DNA of 10,097 nt from Actinomycetes bacterium (GCA_021805305.1 JAJZFO010000086.1:1-10097), one strand, 5' to 3'. Shown: positions 1-7,375, numbered from the stretch's first letter. Translations and numbers: made by a program. The notes: generated by a model from the sequence alone, not told the origin.

Positions 1-2058
1 TCGATATCGCTGGCGCTGATCGCGCTCTCGGGACTGGGCGACATCGCGCAGGGGCGTCCCTCGTTGCACACCGACGTCGCCCGATTGGGGCACGCGGGCG
101 GGTGGCTCGGCGTCGTGACGGCGGGGGTGCTCGCACGTTTCATTGGCGCGAGCGGTACGGTCGCCGCGTTGGTGGCGGTGCTCGTCGTCGCCCTCGTGCT
201 CGGCACCGGAGTCGGTCTGCGCACCCTCCTCTCGTCGAGCGCCGCGGTGTTGACGTACCTGGGCCGCCACTTCGCGTCGTGGTGGAGCGCGCGTCCGACG
301 TCGCCCGTCGCGGAAGCGGCCGACCCCGAGACCCCGCCGCCCGCGGCCCCGGCGCCGCGGCGCCGCAAGCACGACCACGACGGGCCCGACGACCCCCCGG
401 CGCCCGAGTCGGTGCACGTGGGTTACCTCGACGAGGACGCGGCCTCGGCGTCCGAGGCCGACGAGGCGGAGGGCTCGTATCGCGACCCCCTCGACGACCT
501 CGAGGAGGCGTTGCGCGACCCGCCGCGACCCGCCGCGTACTTCGGCTCGCACGAATCGCAGTGGGAATTGCCGCCTATGTCACTCTTGACGCGCACCCGC
601 GAGCAGCGCCAGGATCGCGACGCCATCGCCGCCGCCGGGGCTGAGCTGGTCGAAGCGTTGCGTGCCCACGGGGTGGAGACCACGCTGGTCGGGTTCACGA
701 TGGGACCGACCGTGACACGCTTCGAGCTCGAACTCGGGCCGGGGGTCAAGGTGTCGCGCGTCACCTCACTCAACAAGGACATCGCCTACGCCATGGCCAG
801 CCCCGACGTGCGGATCCTGGCGCCCATCCCGGGACGTTCCGCCATAGGGGTGGAGGTGCCCAACCGTCAGCGCGCCCTCGTGGCGTTGGGTGACCTGCTC
901 GCGTCGGAGGAGGCGGTGTCGAGTACTCACCCCCTCGACGTCCCGATCGGACGCGATATCTCCGGCAAGACCGTGGTGGTGAATCTGGGCGAGATGCCCC
1001 ACGTACTGATCTCGGGCGCCACGGGCGCGGGTAAGAGCTCCTGCATCAATTCGCTGATCACGTCGCTGGTGATGCGCGCGACGCCGGACCAAGTGAAACT
1101 TCTGCTCGTCGACCCGAAACGGGTGGAGATGGGCCAGTACAACGACCTCCCTCACCTGTTGGCGCCCGTCGTGGTGGACCCCAAGAAGGCCGCGGGAGCG
1201 TTGGCGTGGGCGGTCAAGGAGATGGAGCGTCGATACGACGTCCTCGCCGAGAACGGCGCCCGCGACATCACCAGTTACCAGCAGATGATGGCCCGCGGCG
1301 AGGTTGACCTCGAGGCGTCGACGCAGGAATTGGTGGGCGGAGCCATCGAACGCGCTACCTCGTGGGAGTCGGGGGTCACGCCGCGCGAACCCGAGGTCCT
1401 GCCCTACGTGGTCATCGTCGTGGACGAGTTGAACGACCTCATGATGGTGGCGGCCCGCGACGTCGAAGAGTCGGTAGTGCGCATCGCGCAGATGGCGCGC
1501 GCCGTGGGCATTCACCTGGTGCTGGCGACGCAGCGTCCGAGCGTCGACGTGATCACCGGTGTCATCAAGGCCAACGTGCCCTCGAGGATGGCTTTCGCGG
1601 TGTCCTCACTGGCCGACAGTCGCGTCATCTTGGACCAGGCGGGCGCCGAACGCCTGATCGGTAAGGGCGACATGCTGTTGGTGACGGCGTCGAGCAACGT
1701 GGCGCGCCGCCTCCAGTCGCCGTGGGTGGCCGAGGAGGAGGTCCGGCGCGTGGTCGAGTACTGGCGCGCGCAGGGCGGACAGCGCGAGACCGTGGTGGCG
1801 TTGGACGTTCCCGCGGGGCGCGGGGATTCCGGGGCGGGGACGGGTGACGAGGACGACGTCCTTCGCCAAGCCCGGGAAATCGTCATCCGCAATCAGTCGG
1901 GGTCGACGTCGATGCTCCAACGCAAGTTACGGGTGGGCTTCGCCCGGGCCGGGCGGCTCATGGACGAACTCGAAAAAGAGGGGGTCGTCGGCCCCGGCGA
2001 CGGCTCCAAAGCGCGCAAGGTGTTGATCTCGTTGGAGGAATTCGACGAGAACCTGTAA
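1..2058 (+). CDS. ftsK: DNA translocase FtsK (5' end outside window)
   Basis: Septum-anchored, ATP-driven double-stranded DNA pump that moves chromosome termini out of the closing division site. The frame is open from base 1, so the TTG at 64 is internal and the gene starts upstream. Counting codons from the window edge: the end of the membrane domain (two hydrophobic segments, about 31-71), an acidic, Pro- and Ala-rich linker (about 95-170), the alpha domain (about 190-320), then the RecA-like motor. The motor has Walker A GATGAGKS at 339-346 and Walker B VVIVVDE with DE at nt 1423-1428, followed by the family signatures LATQRPSVDVITG and NVPSR. The last ~65 codons form the winged-helix gamma domain (STSMLQRKLRVGFARAGRLM), which reads DNA polarity. 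About 15 extra residues appear to precede Walker B, and the usual DELADLMM reads DELNDLMM. Ends TAA at 2056-2058. SpoIIIE-type naming would be equivalent. Confidence 0.97.
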   Translation, partial: SISLALIALSGLGDIAQGRPSLHTDVARLGHAGGWLGVVTAGVLARFIGASGTVAALVAVLVVALVLGTGVGLRTLLSSSAAVLTYLGRHFASWWSARPTSPVAEAADPETPPPAAPAPRRRKHDHDGPDDPPAPESVHVGYLDEDAASASEADEAEGSYRDPLDDLEEALRDPPRPAAYFGSHESQWELPPMSLLTRTREQRQDRDAIAAAGAELVEALRAHGVETTLVGFTMGPTVTRFELELGPGVKVSRVTSLNKDIAYAMASPDVRILAPIPGRSAIGVEVPNRQRALVALGDLLASEEAVSSTHPLDVPIGRDISGKTVVVNLGEMPHVLISGATGAGKSSCINSLITSLVMRATPDQVKLLLVDPKRVEMGQYNDLPHLLAPVVVDPKKAAGALAWAVKEMERRYDVLAENGARDITSYQQMMARGEVDLEASTQELVGGAIERATSWESGVTPREPEVLPYVVIVVDELNDLMMVAARDVEESVVRIAQMARAVGIHLVLATQRPSVDVITGVIKANVPSRMAFAVSSLADSRVILDQAGAERLIGKGDMLLVTASSNVARRLQSPWVAEEEVRRVVEYWRAQGGQRETVVALDVPAGRGDSGAGTGDEDDVLRQAREIVIRNQSGSTSMLQRKLRVGFARAGRLMDELEKEGVVGPGDGSKARKVLISLEEFDENL

Positions 2059-2061
2059 CGT
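2032..2061 (+). promoter_or_regulatory. Putative leaderless promoter for the carboxypeptidase gene
   Basis: The -10-like hexamer TAACGT at 2056-2061 includes the ftsK stop codon and is followed by exactly 6 nt and then the GTG start at 2068. A partial -35-like TTGGAG lies at 2032-2037 with an 18-bp spacer. A TANNNT hexamer at this distance is the usual arrangement for leaderless actinobacterial transcripts, whose RNA begins at the start codon. No Shine-Dalgarno sequence is visible, which fits. Two other genes here have the same spacing. This is a sequence inference only. Confidence 0.45.
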
Positions 2062-2067
2062 CGTTAG

Positions 2068-3285
2068 GTGTTTCGTCGTTCGTCCACCCCCGTCGCCCTG
2101 CGTGGCAGCCTGGCGCGCGTCTTCTCGATGACGCTGGGCGCGACGATGGCGGCGGGCATGATCTTCATGATGCAGGTGCCGCTGCTGCACCAGGCGACCA
2201 GCTTTGAGCCCGTCGCGACCACTCTGGGCGTGGGGGCCACCACGGGCATCGCCTGGCCGAGTACCGGTAGCGCCGCGGTGGTCATACCGGCGCTGGGGGT
2301 CACGCGGTCTCTCAATGACGCGGTCCTGCCCATCGCGAGTCTGACCAAGATGATGACGGCGTACGTCACCCTGCAGAAGTATCCGTTGAGTCCCGGCCAG
2401 ACCGGACCGTGCCTCACCGTCAACGCGCCCGACGTCGCCTACTACCGCACCATCGCCGCGCAGGGGCAGTCCAGCGCCGCCGTGGCGGTGGGCGAGCGGC
2501 TTTGTGAGGATCAGCTGCTCGCGGGGCTGCTGATCCATTCGGCGGGCAACTTCGCCACGATGCTGGCGAACCTGTCCTGGGGTGGCACCCAAGCGTTCGT
2601 GGCGCGGATGAACGACGACGCTCGTACCCTGGGACTGACGCACACCCATTACGAGGACGTGTCGGGCATTGGCTCGGGGTCGGTGTCGACCGCGCTCGAC
2701 CAGGGCGAGTTGGCGGCGACGATCATGGGGTACGCCGTCGTACGCGCCATCGTCATTCAACCCACCGTGACCCTCCCGGTGGCGGGCACCCTGGGCACCT
2801 ACACGCCCTTCGTGGGTGTCGACAACGTGGTGGGTGTGAAGTCGGGGCGTACGGACGCCGCCGGCGGCTGCGACGTGATGGCGATGAGCTTCCGCTTCGA
2901 TGGTCGAAGCGAGTTGGCCTACGCCGTGGTCCTCGGGGCTCGCGGCGGCGACCTCCTCGGGCCCGCCGGTAACGACGCTCTGGCCCTCGCGCAGTCGGTC
3001 GTCGAGTCCCAGCGCTCCGTCGAGATACCCGCCGGCACCGTCGTGGGCACCATTGGCTGGGACAATCAGCGCGTCGACGTCGTGACCGAGACGCACGTGC
3101 GACTGGACTACTTGACGGCCCTGCACTCCGTCGCAGAACACGTGAGCGTCACGCCCGAATGGGGTCCGCTGTCGGGGCGTCAAGTCGTCGGGTGGCTCAC
3201 CATCGACGCCGGTTCCCTCCTTCGCGTTCCCCTGATGGTCGCCCACCGGCTCACGCCGCTGACCTTGTTGCAGCGCGTAGCCTGA
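2068..3285 (+). CDS. D-Ala-D-Ala carboxypeptidase-like protein (peptidase S11 family)
   Basis: Predicted penicillin-binding serine enzyme that would trim the terminal D-Ala from peptidoglycan stem peptides outside the membrane. The 405-residue product opens with basic residues and a hydrophobic stretch (about 18-40), a signal peptide or membrane anchor with no lipobox. The acylation motif SxxK is SLTK, Ser91 to Lys94. KTG appears as KSG at 258-260, followed by RTDAAGGC as in this family. The context of the SxN motif (DQLLAGLLIHS, then KMN-like ARMNDDARTLGLTHTHYEDVSG) is clear, but the motif itself reads S158-A-G-N161: Gly stands where Asn is expected and Asn follows. The C-terminal ~90 residues look beta-rich and have no obvious membrane helix. 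GTG at 2068 lies 9 bp after ftsK and is the only start giving the full signal region. Activity may be altered; the family assignment is firm. Confidence 0.9.
   Translation: MFRRSSTPVALRGSLARVFSMTLGATMAAGMIFMMQVPLLHQATSFEPVATTLGVGATTGIAWPSTGSAAVVIPALGVTRSLNDAVLPIASLTKMMTAYVTLQKYPLSPGQTGPCLTVNAPDVAYYRTIAAQGQSSAAVAVGERLCEDQLLAGLLIHSAGNFATMLANLSWGGTQAFVARMNDDARTLGLTHTHYEDVSGIGSGSVSTALDQGELAATIMGYAVVRAIVIQPTVTLPVAGTLGTYTPFVGVDNVVGVKSGRTDAAGGCDVMAMSFRFDGRSELAYAVVLGARGGDLLGPAGNDALALAQSVVESQRSVEIPAGTVVGTIGWDNQRVDVVTETHVRLDYLTALHSVAEHVSVTPEWGPLSGRQVVGWLTIDAGSLLRVPLMVAHRLTPLTLLQRVA
3278..3283 (+). promoter_or_regulatory. Putative -10 element for leaderless thrB
   Basis: TAGCCT lies inside the last codons of the carboxypeptidase gene and is followed by 6 nt and then the thrB ATG at 3290. 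Position and form match the hexamers ahead of the carboxypeptidase gene and miaB. No convincing -35 box or Shine-Dalgarno sequence is visible. A single short motif is weak evidence; the repeated spacing raises its value. Confidence 0.4.
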
Positions 3286-3289
3286 ATCG

Positions 3290-4138
3290 ATGCGCGCCCG
3301 CGTCCCCGCCAGTTCGGCCAATCTCGGACCGGGTTTCGACGCCCTCGCCGTGGCGCTGACGCGCTACGTGGAGGTCACGGTCGAACCGGCGGAGGAGTTC
3401 GCCATATCGACCGAGGGCTGTGGGGCGGGCCTGTTCGACGACGAGCGGCACCTGGGCGCGCGCGTCGCCTCACGGATACTCGGGCACCATCGCTTCGCGA
3501 TCCACGTCTCCTCGGAGATCCCCCTCTCCCGCGGTCTCGGGTCGTCGGCGGCGCTCGCCCTGGCCGCCGCCGCGGCGGCGGGGGCGCCTTCACCCCTCAC
3601 CGTCGCCACCGAGGTCGACGGTCACGCCGAGAACGCGGCGGCGTCGCTGCTGGGGGGGCTCGTCGTGGCGAGCGTACTGGGTTCCGCGTCGATCACCGTG
3701 CGCTCCCTGGCCCTGGACCCCGCGTGGCGCTTCGTCGTCGTCGTCCCCGACGAGGAATTGGCCACCGCGGACGCCCGTCGCGTGCTGCCCCCCCAGGTAC
3801 CCTTTCGCGACGCCGTGCACAACGTCGCGGCGGTGGCGCTCTTAATCGCGGGACTGGCCCGCCACGAGGATTTCTGCGAGGGCGCCATGGACGACGCGCT
3901 CCATCAGCCCTATCGCATGTCGTTACTGCCCTTCGCCCAGCCGCTCCTGGCGCTCCTGCGCGACGCCGGGGCGGCCGGGTCGTGTTGGTCGGGGGCGGGT
4001 TCGACGATGCTCGCGCTGTGCGACGATGCGTCGGCGGCGCAGGTAGCGCGCAGCGCCCGTGAGTTCCTGGTGACCCATTCGATAGCGGGCGACGTCTGGG
4101 AGCTGGACGCCGACCGCCGCGGCCTGCACCTCTCGTAG
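3290..4138 (+). CDS. thrB: Homoserine kinase (GHMP kinase family)
   Basis: Phosphorylates homoserine with ATP to O-phosphohomoserine, the substrate of threonine synthase (cytosolic, aspartate family). The N-terminus VPASSANLGPGFDAL (residues 5-19) is the ThrB hallmark. GHMP motif 2, the phosphate-binding loop, is PLSRGLGSSAAL at 78-89. The ThrB-like HAENAAASLLGGLV follows, then DAVHN and the C-terminal GHMP motif 3 (WSGAGSTMLAL, about 233-243), where the usual SGAGP reads SGAGS. At 282 residues it is slightly short for the family. The ATG at 3290 is 4 bp after the upstream stop and leads straight into the conserved block, so the start is secure. Neither hom nor thrC is in the window, although thrB usually sits with them. 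The next gene resembles a threonine/homoserine exporter. IspE and other GHMP kinases are unlikely given the N-terminal signature. Confidence 0.93.
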   Translation: MRARVPASSANLGPGFDALAVALTRYVEVTVEPAEEFAISTEGCGAGLFDDERHLGARVASRILGHHRFAIHVSSEIPLSRGLGSSAALALAAAAAAGAPSPLTVATEVDGHAENAAASLLGGLVVASVLGSASITVRSLALDPAWRFVVVVPDEELATADARRVLPPQVPFRDAVHNVAAVALLIAGLARHEDFCEGAMDDALHQPYRMSLLPFAQPLLALLRDAGAAGSCWSGAGSTMLALCDDASAAQVARSAREFLVTHSIAGDVWELDADRRGLHLS

Positions 4139-4142
4139 TCGC

Positions 4143-5012
4143 GTGGGTACGACGACACCGCGAGTGTCGCTCTCGGGGGCGGGCTTCATCATCCTGGGCG
4201 CGTCGTCGATCCAGTGGTCGGCGGCGCTTATTCAGCCGGCGTTCGCCCGACTGGGTCCCGCGGCCACCAGTGGATGGCGCTTCTTCTTCGGTTCGCTGAT
4301 CCTGCTGGTCGCGACACGCCCGCGCCTCCGACGGTGGCGTCGAGAGCAGTGGCGCGCGGCCGTGATCCTGGGGGTCACGGTGGCGTTCATGAACGTGTGC
4401 TTCTATCAAGCAATCTCGCGGATCCCACTCGGGAGTGCCGTGACCATCGAATTCTTGGGTCCGCTCAGTGTGGCGGCGTTCGGGCGGCGTTCGTGGCGTC
4501 ACTACAGTTTCGCGGCGCTGGCCGCGCTCGGCGTCGTGCTGCTGTCGCACCCCGGTGGGGGCGTGACGCTGCTCGGGGCGCTCTTCGCGCTCCTGAGTGG
4601 CGTGGGTTGGGGTGTCTACGTCTACGCCGCGGCCCGGGTCGGGGGGGCGACCACCGGGTTCGGCGGACTCGCGGTGTCGATGTCGGTCAGCGCACTGGTC
4701 ACCCTGGCCTGGACGTGGTCGAGTGCCCCGCAATTGGTTCACCACCCGTTCCTGGGCGGACGACTCGTCCTCGTCGGGCTGATGTCGATCGTGCTGGGCT
4801 TCGCGGCGGAGCTCCAGGCCCTGCGGCGACTCAGCCCTCCCGCGGCCGGCGTGTTGATGAGTTTGGACCCCGCAATCGCCTTCGTGGTGGGAGCCCTCGT
4901 CCTGCACGAGCGCGCGACATCGTGGGTCCTGCTCGGACTCGCGTGCGTCGTCGTCGCCGGGGCCGGTGTGACCGTGGACCGGACGACGCCCGAAGAAGTG
5001 GTCCCCCAGTGA
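4143..5012 (+). CDS. EamA-family transporter, RhtA-like (possible threonine/homoserine exporter)
   Basis: Integral membrane carrier of the drug/metabolite transporter superfamily. The 289 residues are almost wholly hydrophobic and fit two EamA repeats of about five helices each, with a basic loop (RPRLRRWRREQW, near residue 59) after the second helix. FYQAISRIPLGSAVTIEFLGPL (about 86-108, end of repeat 1) and LQALRRLSPPAAGVLMSLDPA (repeat 2, about 224-244) closely resemble RhtA, the E. coli threonine/homoserine exporter, rather than generic EamA proteins. The GTG at 4143 is 4 bp after the thrB stop; a second in-frame GTG at 4164 is possible but would cut close to the first helix. No -10 hexamer or ribosome site stands before it, so co-transcription with thrB is likely. 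Substrate is inferred from the motif and the thrB neighbour, not shown. Confidence 0.82.
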   Translation: MGTTTPRVSLSGAGFIILGASSIQWSAALIQPAFARLGPAATSGWRFFFGSLILLVATRPRLRRWRREQWRAAVILGVTVAFMNVCFYQAISRIPLGSAVTIEFLGPLSVAAFGRRSWRHYSFAALAALGVVLLSHPGGGVTLLGALFALLSGVGWGVYVYAAARVGGATTGFGGLAVSMSVSALVTLAWTWSSAPQLVHHPFLGGRLVLVGLMSIVLGFAAELQALRRLSPPAAGVLMSLDPAIAFVVGALVLHERATSWVLLGLACVVVAGAGVTVDRTTPEEVVPQ

Positions 5013-5042
5013 CGCGAGAACGCCGCCACGGGGGGTGAACAT

Positions 5043-5048
5043 TAGTCT
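5043..5048 (+). promoter_or_regulatory. Putative -10 element for leaderless miaB
   Basis: TAGTCT lies in the 42-bp gap after the transporter gene, the largest gap in the window, and ends 6 nt before the miaB GTG at 5055. An upstream in-frame TAG at 5043-5045 means the protein cannot start earlier. A GGAGG at 5049-5053 leaves only one base before the GTG, too close for normal ribosome docking, so leaderless initiation explains the layout better. No clear -35 box was seen. Confidence 0.45.
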
Positions 5049-5054
5049 GGAGGG

Positions 5055-6449
5055 GTGGCCGCGCCCAAGACCTTCGCAATCCGGACCTTTGGCTGCCAGA
5101 TGAACGAGCACGATTCCGAGCGTCTCGCCGGCCTCCTGGTCCACGAGGGCATGGTCGAGGCCACGGAGGCAACGTCGGCTGACGTCGTCATCTTCAATAC
5201 CTGCACCATTCGCGAGAACGCCGACTTGAAGCTCTACAGCGCCCTGGGGCACTTGAAGGCCGAGAAGGAACGCCGTCCCCAGATGCAGATCGCGGTGGGG
5301 GGTTGCATGGCCCAGAAGGACCGCGGCGGGATCCTCGAACGGGCCGGTTGGGTGGACGTGGTCTTTGGCACACACAACCTGGCCCAGGCCCCCGCGCTCC
5401 TGCGGCGCGCGGCGATTGAGGGACCACTGGTGGAGGTGTGGGACGCACCCGACCCCGAAGCGGCCACGGACATGGCGCCCGCCCTCTACGCCGTGCGCGA
5501 GCTCCCCTGGGCCGCGTGGATGACCATTCAGACGGGGTGTGACAATACCTGCGCCTACTGCATCGTGCCCGCGGTGCGCGGCGCCGAGATCAGTCGACCC
5601 CTGGACGACTTGGTCGCGGAGGGCGAGATGCTCGCGAAGTCGGGCGTGACCGAGATCACCGTGCTGGGGCAGAACGTCAATTCCTACGGGCGCGACCTCA
5701 CGCGACGTCGACCGCTCTTCGCGGAGTTGTTGCGCGCCCTGGGCGCCATTGAGGGAATTGAGCGCATCCGGTTCACCAGTCCGCACCCCAAGGACCTGCG
5801 ACCCGAGACGATCGCCGCGATGGCCGAGACCGACGCGGTCTGCCCCCAGTTGCACCTGCCCCTGCAGTCCGGGTCGGACCGAGTGTTGCGGGCCATGCGC
5901 CGCGGCTACAGCAGCGAACGGTACCTCCGGCGACTGGCCGATGCGCGCGCGGGGATCACCGATCTGCACGTCACGACCGACCTCATCGTCGGGTTCCCCG
6001 GCGAGACGGAGCGCGACTTCGACGAGACCTTGGCGGTCGTCGCGGCAGCGGATTTCGACGCGGCGTACACCTTCATCTTCTCCCCGCGCGAGGGTACGCG
6101 CGCGGCGGACCTGGTCAATGATTTCGTGCCGGCCGAGGTCATCGCCGACCGATTCGCGCGCCTCAAGGAGGTGCTCGACCGATCGGCGCTGCGACACCAC
6201 GCAGCACGCGAGGGCCTCGTCGAGGAGGTCTTGGTGGAAGGGGTCTCGCGTCGCAACGACCAGATGCTCTCGGGTCGCACCCGCCAGGGCAAGCTAATCC
6301 ACTTCCCCGTGTCCGAGGTCTCGTTGCGCCCCGGCGCACTCGCGACGGTCAAGGTCACCCACGGAGCCCCCTACCACTTGCTCGGTGAGGTGGTATCGGT
6401 GGTGCGTGCGCCCCGTCACAAGGTGCGAGTGCCCCTCATGTCCTCGTGA
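5055..6449 (+). CDS. miaB: tRNA-2-methylthio-N6-dimethylallyladenosine synthase MiaB
   Basis: Radical SAM methylthiotransferase that converts i6A37 to ms2i6A37 in tRNAs reading U-starting codons. The 464-residue protein has all three parts. The N-terminal UPF0004 domain carries cluster cysteines C14 (TFGCQMNEHDSE), C50 (NTCTIREN) and C84 (GGCMAQ). The radical SAM core has C162, C166 and C169 (GCDNTCAYCIVP), then RGAEISRP and LGQNVNSYG. A C-terminal TRAM RNA-binding domain follows (about 395-455, LSGRTRQGKLIHF). The HLPLQSGSDRVLRAMRRGY block is typical. GTG at 5055 is the only usable start: the next Met is inside the conserved FGCQMN motif and a stop lies just upstream. MiaA, which makes its substrate, is encoded next with a 4-nt overlap, so the two are probably translationally coupled. 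It is most likely the first gene of a unit running into dapC. Confidence 0.97.
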   Translation: MAAPKTFAIRTFGCQMNEHDSERLAGLLVHEGMVEATEATSADVVIFNTCTIRENADLKLYSALGHLKAEKERRPQMQIAVGGCMAQKDRGGILERAGWVDVVFGTHNLAQAPALLRRAAIEGPLVEVWDAPDPEAATDMAPALYAVRELPWAAWMTIQTGCDNTCAYCIVPAVRGAEISRPLDDLVAEGEMLAKSGVTEITVLGQNVNSYGRDLTRRRPLFAELLRALGAIEGIERIRFTSPHPKDLRPETIAAMAETDAVCPQLHLPLQSGSDRVLRAMRRGYSSERYLRRLADARAGITDLHVTTDLIVGFPGETERDFDETLAVVAAADFDAAYTFIFSPREGTRAADLVNDFVPAEVIADRFARLKEVLDRSALRHHAAREGLVEEVLVEGVSRRNDQMLSGRTRQGKLIHFPVSEVSLRPGALATVKVTHGAPYHLLGEVVSVVRAPRHKVRVPLMSS

Positions 6450-7375
6450 GGAACCACGGGGGGACGGCGGTGGCCCTCGTCGGCCCCACCGCCTCGGGTA
6501 AGTCCGCCCTCGCCCATCAACTGGCCCTCGAGAGCCACGGGACGGTCGAGATTCTGAGCGTGGACTCGATGACGGTCTATCGGGGCATGGACATCGGCAC
6601 GGCGAAGGCGACTTCCGCCCAGCGCGCGCAGGTCTCGTATCATCTCCTCGACCTCATCGATCCGATCGAGGAATTCACCGTGGCTCAGTTCCAGCGTGAA
6701 GCGCGCGACGCCCGAGACCTCGTCTGGGCCCTGGGCACGGCGGTGCTCTACGTCGGGGGCACGGGACTCTACGGCCGTGCCGTGATCGACGACCTCGACA
6801 TCCCCGGCCAGTTTCCCGACGTGCGCGCCGAACTCGAGCGGCGCGCGCAGGATCCGGCCGACCTCTATCGTGAACTGCAAGAGCGAGATCCCGTGGCGGC
6901 GGCTCGAATGGAGCCCACCAACCAGCGTCGTATTGTGCGCGCCCTCGAGGTGACCCTCGGCAGCGGCCGGCCCTTCTCCACCTACGGAGCCGGCCTGCGC
7001 CACTACGGCCCCCCCCGCGTGGTGCAAATTGGGCTGAATTGTGACAGTGGTGTCTTAGATGTGCGAATTGCTAGACGTTTCGAGAGTTGGATGGAACAAG
7101 GACTACTAGAGGAGGTCGCACTACTGCGGGAACGGGGAATGAGTCGCACGGCCCGTCAGGCCGTGGGATATCGCGAACTCCTGCGACACCTGGAAGAGGG
7201 CGCGGAACTGGAGAGGTGCGTCGAGGACGCCATCACCCAGACGCGCCGACTCGCTCGTCGTCAGCGTTCGTGGTTTCAGCGCGATCCGCGCGTGGAGTGG
7301 TTCGATGACCCCTCCGCCGCGGCGGCGCGTCTCGGCGAAGTTCTGACCAGTCCCGACGGGTTCGTGCGAGACTAA
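6446..7375 (+). CDS. miaA: tRNA dimethylallyltransferase MiaA
   Basis: Transfers a dimethylallyl group from dimethylallyl diphosphate to N6 of A37 in tRNA, giving the i6A that MiaB then methylthiolates. Length 309 residues, normal for the family. P-loop GPTASGKS at residues 13-20, then the conserved DSMTVYRGMDIGTAKA, YHLLDLIDP, VGGTGLYGRAVIDDL, NQRRIVRALEV and the C-terminal ARQAVGYREL and RRQRSWFQRDPR blocks. The GTG at 6446 overlaps the miaB TGA (GTGA), which suggests coupled translation; no ribosome site is visible, and a later GTG at 6470 would fall immediately before the P-loop. About 120 bp (7021-7140) are much less GC-rich than the rest and contain TTA, AGA and three CTA codons, yet the encoded segment (VQIGLN to RERGM) still matches the family. 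An 8-C run at 7009-7016 does not break the frame. Confidence 0.96.
   Translation: MRNHGGTAVALVGPTASGKSALAHQLALESHGTVEILSVDSMTVYRGMDIGTAKATSAQRAQVSYHLLDLIDPIEEFTVAQFQREARDARDLVWALGTAVLYVGGTGLYGRAVIDDLDIPGQFPDVRAELERRAQDPADLYRELQERDPVAAARMEPTNQRRIVRALEVTLGSGRPFSTYGAGLRHYGPPRVVQIGLNCDSGVLDVRIARRFESWMEQGLLEEVALLRERGMSRTARQAVGYRELLRHLEEGAELERCVEDAITQTRRLARRQRSWFQRDPRVEWFDDPSAAAARLGEVLTSPDGFVRD

Noticed and set aside
64..66. TTG as the ftsK start
   Set aside because: The frame is open to base 1 and the upstream residues continue the FtsK membrane domain, so this is an internal codon.
1927..3321. A 464-codon minus-strand frame over the ftsK end and the carboxypeptidase gene
   Set aside because: Shadow of genuine plus-strand genes; Arg- and His-rich translation without recognisable motifs.
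5049..5053. GGAGG as the miaB Shine-Dalgarno sequence
   Set aside because: Only one base separates it from the GTG, too close for normal initiation, and no alternative downstream start precedes the conserved FGCQMN motif.
5013..5054. Terminator or riboswitch in the largest gap
   Set aside because: Only 42 bp, with no stable inverted repeat or T-run; only the -10-like hexamer stands out.
3693..6200. An 835-codon open frame on the minus strand
   Set aside because: It runs antisense across thrB, the transporter gene and most of miaB, all of which have clear family motifs. Its translation is low-complexity and rich in Arg, Pro and His, as expected from the mirror of high-GC codons.
7009..7016. 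Run of eight C in miaA as a frameshift or programmed slippage site
   Set aside because: The reading frame matches the MiaA family on both sides, so there is no sign of a shift in this sequence.
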